From contig JAUROD010000028.1 of the NCBI GenBank assembly GCA_030835845.1, positions 1 through 48,168 of the forward strand: a stretch of DNA of 48,168 bases. The letters run 5' to 3'. Position numbers and translations under genes: made by a program. The notes under the pieces are model-generated. The model did not search any database. It was given only the letters and a program-made list of their open reading frames with translations, and was not told the DNA's origin. This DNA is from Flavobacteriaceae bacterium. GTDB taxonomy: Bacteria > Bacteroidota > Bacteroidia > Flavobacteriales > Flavobacteriaceae. This document shows, in pieces, positions 43,854 to 48,168 of the stretch. How positions within the stretch are numbered: position 1 is the stretch's first letter; the number at the start of each line of letters is the position of its first letter.

Positions 43854-43879
43854 AAGGTCGCTTTTAAGCGACCTTTTTT
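43854..43879 (+). terminator. Terminator after rplS
   Basis: AAGGTCGCTT and AAGCGACCTT form a perfect 10-bp stem with a 2-nt loop, then a T run. It begins 10 nt past the rplS stop. Confidence 0.9.
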
Positions 43880-43909
43880 ATTCGCATAAACCAAAAATTA
43901 AACTTAGTT

Positions 43910-45136
43910 ATGGCAAAAATAAAAGTACAGAATCCAGTTGTAGAAATGGACGGGGATGAAATGACTCGAATCATTTGGAAGTTTATCAAAGAACAATTGA
44001 TTTTACCTTACCTAGAACTTGATATTGAATATTATGATCTTTCGGTTACTTCTCGTGATGCGACCAATGATGAGATCACTGTTCGTGCTGCCAATGCAAT
44101 TAAAAGACACAACGTAGGAATCAAGTGTGCAACAATTACACCCGACGAAGGACGTGTAAAAGAATTTAATCTTTCCCACATGTGGCGTTCTCCCAATGGA
44201 ACTATACGTAACATTGTTGGTGGAACTGTTTTTCGTGAGCCAATTATCATGAAAAATGTACCGCGATATGTACAAGGATGGACAAAACCAATTTGTATTG
44301 GACGTCATGCATTTGGTGATCAATACAAAGCAGCTGATACCGTTACACATGGAAAAGGAAAACTAACCATGACATTTACACCTGATGATGGAGGAACTCC
44401 TCAAAGTTGGGAAGTCTATCATTTCCAGGAAAATGGAGTAGCCATGTGTATGTACAACATTGATTCTTCTATCTATGGATTTGCTCGTTCTTGTATGAAC
44501 CAAGCATTAAAAAAAGGGTGGCCGCTTTACCTTTCTACAAAAAATACAATCATGAAAGCCTATGACGGTCGATTTAAGGATGTATTCCAGGAAGTATTTG
44601 ACAATGAGTTTAAAGACAAATTTGAAACAGCTGGAATTACTTATGAGCACCGTTTGATTGATGACATGGTAGCCGCAGCAATGAAATGGAGCGGTGGATT
44701 TGTTTGGGCATGTAAAAACTATGACGGGGATGTGCAATCTGATACCGTAGCACAAGGATTTGGTTCTCTTGGACTAATGACTTCTACCCTTGTTACTCCT
44801 GATGGGGTAACTATGGAAGCAGAAGCTGCTCACGGAACAGTTACACGTCACTATCGTCAACACCAACAAGGAAAAGAAACCTCAACCAACCCAATCGCAT
44901 CTATCTTTGCATGGACAAGAGGTTTACAACACCGTGGTAAACTTGATCACAATCAAGAATTGATTGATTTTTGCCAAACATTAGAACAGGTATGTATTGA
45001 AACTGTTGAAAGTGGTAAAATGACAAAAGATTTAGCTCTGCTAATTCACAAAGAGAATTTAACTTCAGAACATTATTTGACTACCCAGAAATTTTTGGAT
45101 GCGCTCAAAGAAAATCTTGAAGCTAAAATCGCTTAA
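43910..45136 (+). CDS. icd: Isocitrate dehydrogenase, NADP-dependent, eukaryotic-like type
   Basis: It oxidises isocitrate to 2-oxoglutarate in the TCA cycle. The 408-residue protein begins [19 protein letters not shown] and carries SPNGTIRN (substrate Ser loop), [11 protein letters not shown] and [20 protein letters not shown]. This pattern belongs to the homodimeric type II enzymes close to eukaryotic IDH1/2, not to the E. coli Icd type. The [12 protein letters not shown] segment supports NADP use. It is a single gene with its own terminator. Confidence 0.95.
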   Translation: MAKIKVQNPVVEMDGDEMTRIIWKFIKEQLILPYLELDIEYYDLSVTSRDATNDEITVRAANAIKRHNVGIKCATITPDEGRVKEFNLSHMWRSPNGTIRNIVGGTVFREPIIMKNVPRYVQGWTKPICIGRHAFGDQYKAADTVTHGKGKLTMTFTPDDGGTPQSWEVYHFQENGVAMCMYNIDSSIYGFARSCMNQALKKGWPLYLSTKNTIMKAYDGRFKDVFQEVFDNEFKDKFETAGITYEHRLIDDMVAAAMKWSGGFVWACKNYDGDVQSDTVAQGFGSLGLMTSTLVTPDGVTMEAEAAHGTVTRHYRQHQQGKETSTNPIASIFAWTRGLQHRGKLDHNQELIDFCQTLEQVCIETVESGKMTKDLALLIHKENLTSEHYLTTQKFLDALKENLEAKIA

Positions 45137-45143
45137 TATACAC

Positions 45144-45169
45144 AACGCTACTTCGGTAGCGTTTTTTTT
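45144..45169 (+). terminator. Terminator after icd
   Basis: AACGCTAC-TTCG-GTAGCGTT is a perfect 8-bp stem with a stable TTCG tetraloop and eight T residues. Confidence 0.93.
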
Positions 45170-45205
45170 GTATCATCTTTTTTGGGCAAAAAACCAAACT
45201 TAAAT

Positions 45206-45484
45206 TTAAAAACAGGATTTTAATCCTGTTTTTTTGTGGCTTTCAATATTCTCTTTTTTGATTCCTAAAAACCCAAATCCAATACTAGTGAGAAGAAAAG
45301 CCAAAAGTAAAGAAGCGGATATTTTCCACCATTTTGTAATTGTATGTGATTTCCACAAGGCATAGAGACCAATGGGAAAAAAGAAAATTAAAAACAGATG
45401 GGTAACTAACTTGTCGTCGTACCAGTTTTTAGTATGAAAAAAAATGCGTAATCGACAGGTTATATTCCTCCATTGGTTAGCCAT
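45206..45484 (-). CDS. Small membrane protein, superinfection-style PVGLYALW motif family
   Basis: From the ATG at 45484 this is a 92-residue protein with two hydrophobic helices (LVTHLFLIFFFPIGLYALWK and ISASLLLAFLLTSIGFGFLG). The first ends in FFFPIGLYALWKS, a motif seen in many short bacterial membrane proteins of unknown function. The C-terminus SHKKTGLKSCF is encoded by the terminator hairpin at 45211-45236, so the tail may be a later addition. The phrase SIGFGFLGIK closely resembles that in the DUF6095-like protein downstream of murQ, down to the DNA (27 of 28 nt). The same frame is open further upstream to 45700, but that part looks non-coding. No function can be given; the word family in the call refers only to the motif. 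Confidence 0.55.
   Translation of the reverse strand: MANQWRNITCRLRIFFHTKNWYDDKLVTHLFLIFFFPIGLYALWKSHTITKWWKISASLLLAFLLTSIGFGFLGIKKENIESHKKTGLKSCF
45211..45236. terminator. Bidirectional terminator between icd and the small membrane gene
   Basis: AACAGGATT-TT-AATCCTGTT is a perfect 9-bp stem with A residues on one side and seven T residues on the other, so it can work on both strands. It serves as a second stop after icd and ends the minus-strand gene, whose last codons it encodes. Confidence 0.8.
45256..45283. repeat. 28-bp inverted near-repeat, left copy
   Basis: The reverse complement of this segment matches 46673-46700 at 27 of 28 positions (ATTGGATTTGGGTTTT, T or C, AGGAATCAAAA). It lies in the small membrane-protein gene, on the other side of murQ from its partner. 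Confidence 0.8.
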
Positions 45485-45681
45485 TTTATAAAAAGGTTTG
45501 CCAAGGGAACGAACTATTTTTGCAAGAGAGAATATGCAATAAAAATTATTTGATTGGTGTAGGTTTTTCATTGGTAAATGGCTTTTGGGGTATTCGCTTG
45601 CAACAAATATAGTAATTTTTTTTAATGGCAGACACTGTATTGTTTTATTCAAAAACACCTTAAAAAAAATATTCGATTTGG

Positions 45682-45689
45682 TATCTTTG
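45682..45689 (+). promoter_or_regulatory. Candidate -7 element for murQ
   Basis: TATCTTTG is an exact -7 consensus 13 nt before the murQ ATG. No TTG lies at the usual spacing upstream. The rest of the 218-bp gap (45485-45702) shows no gene or RNA that I can recognise. Confidence 0.5.
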
Positions 45690-45702
45690 AAAAAACCCAT
45701 CG

Positions 45703-46521
45703 ATGGACTTTATAAAAATCACCGAACAAGATTCTCTCTATGACAAGCTCGAGACAAAAGGAGTAGGTGAATTGATATCAGCTATTCATACAGAAGATCA
45801 AAAGGTAACCAAAGCCATTAAAAAAGTTTTGCCAGCAATTGAAACCTTAATCGAAAAAGTAGTGAATCAACTCAGTCATGAAGGTCGATTGTTTTATATC
45901 GGTGCAGGAACAAGTGGACGATTGGGTATTTTAGACGCTTCTGAATGTCCTCCTACCTTTGGGACAGATCCAGAAAAGGTAATCGGTTTGATTGCTGGAG
46001 GTGAAAAAGCGGTCTATAAAGCAGTTGAAAATGCAGAAGATTCTACCACGCAAGGCTGGAAAGATTTGGAAGCATATGCAGTATCCTCGCAAGATATGGT
46101 AATAGGAATTGCTGCTTCAGGAACTACCCCCTATGTCGTTCATGCACTTGAAGCATGTCAAAAAAATAACATTCCTACCGGATGTATTTGTTGCAACGAA
46201 GGAAGTCCTATGGCAAAGGTGTCCAACTATCCGATTGAGGTCATTGTGGGACCTGAATTTGTTACAGGAAGTTCTCGAATGAAGGCTGGTTCTGCCCAAA
46301 AAATGATTTTAAATATGATTACTACCGCTTCCATGATTCGTTTGGGACATGTCAAAGGAAATAAAATGGTAGATATGCAACTCAATAATGCTAAATTGAA
46401 AAAACGTGCCGTGCATATTGTAGCAGAAAAACTTACTGTCTCTCTTGAAATGGCAGAACAACTTTTACAGACCCACAAAAGCATTCGCCAGGCGATAAAA
46501 AACCATCAACCCAATGGATAA
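45703..46521 (+). CDS. murQ: N-acetylmuramic acid 6-phosphate etherase
   Basis: It removes lactate from MurNAc-6-phosphate to give GlcNAc-6-phosphate, part of cell-wall recycling. The 272-residue SIS-fold protein has FYIGAGTSGRLGILDASECP and the active-site segment VTGSSRMKAGSAQKMILN. Length is normal for the Bacteroidota form. No murP, anmK or nagA is adjacent, so the supply of MurNAc-6-P is encoded elsewhere. Its last 8 nt overlap the next gene (ATGGATAA). Confidence 0.95.
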   Translation: MDFIKITEQDSLYDKLETKGVGELISAIHTEDQKVTKAIKKVLPAIETLIEKVVNQLSHEGRLFYIGAGTSGRLGILDASECPPTFGTDPEKVIGLIAGGEKAVYKAVENAEDSTTQGWKDLEAYAVSSQDMVIGIAASGTTPYVVHALEACQKNNIPTGCICCNEGSPMAKVSNYPIEVIVGPEFVTGSSRMKAGSAQKMILNMITTASMIRLGHVKGNKMVDMQLNNAKLKKRAVHIVAEKLTVSLEMAEQLLQTHKSIRQAIKNHQPNG

Positions 46522-46744
46522 AGTAGAACTTCAGAAAGGATTAAAACGTATTTCATACGCTATTATTTGTGCATTTATAGGACCTGTGGTGATTATGCAA
46601 GCCTTCCAAAACGAAGCACATCCTTTTTATTATCCAGTGTTGATTGTAGGCTTGGTGTTTTTTGTTTCTTCAATTGGATTTGGGTTTTCAGGAATCAAAA
46701 GTGTCGCAAATGCGTTTTTAGGAAAAAAAGGAGCGGATAAATAA
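46514..46744 (+). CDS. DUF6095-like small membrane protein
   Basis: This 76-residue protein has two hydrophobic helices (about residues 14-31 and 40-58) and a basic C-terminus (FLGKKGADK). It overlaps murQ by 8 nt and is surely co-transcribed. I link it to the flavobacterial family DUF6095 by size, helices and the place after murQ; this is from memory. The function is unknown; a link to the membrane side of wall recycling is only a context guess. The segment SIGFGFSGIK is the right arm of the 28-bp inverted repeat. Confidence 0.75.
   Translation: MDKVELQKGLKRISYAIICAFIGPVVIMQAFQNEAHPFYYPVLIVGLVFFVSSIGFGFSGIKSVANAFLGKKGADK
46673..46700. repeat. 28-bp inverted near-repeat, right copy
   Basis: This is the partner of 45256-45283 in opposite orientation with one mismatch. 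The two copies lie about 1.4 kb apart and flank murQ. Confidence 0.8.
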
Positions 46745-46752
46745 GCTCGCTC

Positions 46753-46784
46753 TTTGCTTCCCTAGCGGAATCCGATTATCTTTG
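46753..46784 (+). promoter_or_regulatory. Promoter of thrS
   Basis: TTTG (46753-46756), a 20-nt spacer and TATCTTTG (46777-46784) match the Bacteroidota promoter. The ATG is 20 nt later, so there is no room for a T-box leader. Confidence 0.75.
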
Positions 46785-46804
46785 CGCTTTATTTAAATCA
46801 ATTT

Positions 46805-48168
46805 ATGATTTCAATTACACTTCCAGACGGTTCAATTCGTCAATATGAAAATGCATTAACTGTGTTGGATATCGCCAAAGATATCAGCGAGGGACTTGCC
46901 CGCAATGTCCTTTCTGCAAAGTTTAACAATCAAACAGTAGAAGCAAGTACTTCAATTGAAACAGATGGAAACCTCACCCTTTACACTTGGAATGACGACG
47001 AGGGAAAAGCTGCCTTTTGGCACTCCTCTGCCCATATATTAGCCCAAAGTATTTTGGCGCTTTACCCATCTGCTAAACTTACCATAGGACCATCAATTGA
47101 AAATGGATTTTACTATGATGTAGATTTCGGAAACGAAAGTTTTTCAGAAAAAGAATTAGCGGCAGTTGAAAAGCAATTTTTAACGTTTGCTCGTGAAAAA
47201 TTCACCTTTAAAATGCGGAATTGCAGTAAAGCTGAAGCACTTGCCTTTTACAAGAAAGAAGAAAATCCATTTAAGGTTGAGCTCATCGAAAACCTTGAAG
47301 ACGGAACAATCACTTTTTGTGATCATGCTGACTTTACAGATTTATGTCGTGGTGGACATATTCCCCATACCGGTTTTGTAAAAGCTGTAAAACTACTAAG
47401 TGTTGCTGGTGCATACTGGCGTGGAGATGAAACCAAGCCCCAATTGACACGTATTTACGGAATCTCTTTTCCAAAACAAAAAGAGTTGACCGAATACCTC
47501 GAATTACTCGAAGAAGCTAAAAAACGTGATCACCGAAAGCTAGGAAAAGAACTTGATTTATTTACTTTTTCTCAAAAAGTAGGACAGGGATTACCTCTTT
47601 GGTTACCCAAAGGAACTGCCTTAAGAGAACGCTTGGAAAACTTTTTAAAAGAAGCACAAAAAAAAGCAGGCTACGAACAAGTGATTTCTCCCCATATAGG
47701 GAACAAAGAATTATATATCACTTCGGGACATTACGATAAATACGGAGCAGATAGCTTTCAACCTATTGAAACTCCCGCTGAAGGAGAAACTTTTCTTCTT
47801 AAACCGATGAACTGCCCACACCACTGTGAAATATACAACGCACGTCAGTGGAGCTATAAAGATTTACCCAAACGTTATGCAGAATTTGGAACTGTTTATC
47901 GCTACGAACAAAGTGGAGAATTACATGGATTGACTCGTGTTCGTGGATTTACTCAAGATGATGCGCATATTTTCTGTATGCCCAACCAGCTTGATGAAGA
48001 GTTTAAAAAGGTAATTGATTTGGTACTTTATGTTTTTGGATCATTAGGGTTTGAAGACTTTACCGCACAAGTTTCACTTCGCGACCCTGACAATCCGGAA
48101 AAATACATTGGTTCTACCGAAAATTGGGAATTGGCAGAACAGGCAATAATTAATGCAGCAAAAGAAAA
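46805..48168 (+). CDS. thrS: Threonyl-tRNA synthetase, 3' end cut by window edge
   Basis: It charges tRNA-Thr. The 454 codons present cover the TGS domain (residues 1-60), the editing domain with its metal-binding pattern (HSSAHILAQS ... CDHADFTDLCRGGH), and most of the catalytic domain, including the zinc Cys in LKPMNCPHHCEIY and class II motif 2 (YRYEQSGELHGLTRVRGFTQ). Motif 3 and the anticodon-binding domain lie past the right edge. The ATG at 46805 gives the family N-terminus MISITLPDGS. Confidence 0.96.
   Translation, partial: MISITLPDGSIRQYENALTVLDIAKDISEGLARNVLSAKFNNQTVEASTSIETDGNLTLYTWNDDEGKAAFWHSSAHILAQSILALYPSAKLTIGPSIENGFYYDVDFGNESFSEKELAAVEKQFLTFAREKFTFKMRNCSKAEALAFYKKEENPFKVELIENLEDGTITFCDHADFTDLCRGGHIPHTGFVKAVKLLSVAGAYWRGDETKPQLTRIYGISFPKQKELTEYLELLEEAKKRDHRKLGKELDLFTFSQKVGQGLPLWLPKGTALRERLENFLKEAQKKAGYEQVISPHIGNKELYITSGHYDKYGADSFQPIETPAEGETFLLKPMNCPHHCEIYNARQWSYKDLPKRYAEFGTVYRYEQSGELHGLTRVRGFTQDDAHIFCMPNQLDEEFKKVIDLVLYVFGSLGFEDFTAQVSLRDPDNPEKYIGSTENWELAEQAIINAAKE

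Noticed and set aside
45485-45700. N-terminal extension of the small membrane protein back to 45700
   Set aside because: The extension overlaps the murQ promoter region, looks non-coding, and the family-like part begins at the ATG at 45484.
46785-46804. T-box or other riboswitch before thrS
   Set aside because: The predicted leader is only about 15-20 nt, too short for a riboswitch.

Overview
The window is AT-rich chromosomal DNA from a member of the Bacteroidota, most likely a flavobacterium. Five things point there: repeated matches to the Bacteroidota promoter (TTTG or TTG about 17-21 nt before TAnnTTTG), lineage-typical genes (Rpb6-type omega subunit, DUF4835, DUF6913-like and DUF6095-like proteins, YbbR-like protein), a remnant of a type IX secretion C-terminal sorting domain, a SulP transporter of the Bacteroidota type, and little use of Shine-Dalgarno sites. 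Nearly everything is housekeeping and densely packed, with ATGA-type overlaps inside operons and convergent genes that touch or overlap at their 3' ends. I see no rRNA, tRNA, CRISPR, IS element, prophage or recognisable defence island.

Layout. 1-4.5 kb (minus): rpsA with its own promoter, long leader and terminator, then the operon pyrR-pyrB-small conserved protein-rnz (rnz runs off the left edge). 4.5-5.3 kb: gene debris made of a lipoprotein gene broken by an in-frame TAA, a second copy of its signal peptide, and a T9SS sorting-domain fragment. 5.4-12.5 kb: SulP transporter (plus), facing cmk, NRDE protein, lon and a UMF1-type MFS protein (minus). 12.5-15.2 kb: an AT-rich spacer, two overlapping msrB genes (one lipoprotein, one cytosolic) and lpdA. 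15.3-20 kb: an MFS gene with a damaged 5' end, an epoxide-hydrolase-like protein, aroQ, a PqqB-like metallo-hydrolase and xerD. 19.8-31.1 kb (minus): a frameshifted response regulator with its histidine kinase, coaE, ybbR-like, fabI, recN, DUF4835, coaBC, omega, bamD, dapA and a DUF6913-like gene. 31.2-36 kb: ligA, prmC and GNAT (minus), ribD (plus), a thioesterase (minus). 36.2-41.1 kb: dnaA, low-Mr phosphatase and an RsmI-like methyltransferase (plus) facing mltG, GNAT and dapF (minus). 41.2-48.2 kb: htrA, trmD, rplS, icd, a small membrane protein (minus), murQ, a DUF6095-like protein and thrS (runs off the right edge).

How the genes fit together. Several groups serve envelope growth and quality control (bamD, mltG, dapA/dapF, murQ, htrA, the lipoprotein MsrB, the two-component pair). 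Others serve core information processing (rpsA, rplS, trmD, thrS, dnaA, ligA, recN, xerD, prmC) and cofactor or nucleotide supply (pyrR/pyrB, cmk, coaBC/coaE, ribD).

I did not find a convincing new multi-gene system. The parts most worth a second look are small: the 4.5-5.3 kb debris with a duplicated signal-peptide sequence; a 28-bp inverted near-repeat flanking murQ and shared by two small membrane-protein genes; three genes with TAnnTTTG 4-5 nt before ATG, predicting leaderless mRNAs; a 7-5-7 palindrome before lon; and single-base lesions in the response regulator and the MFS gene that are either recent decay or sequence errors.
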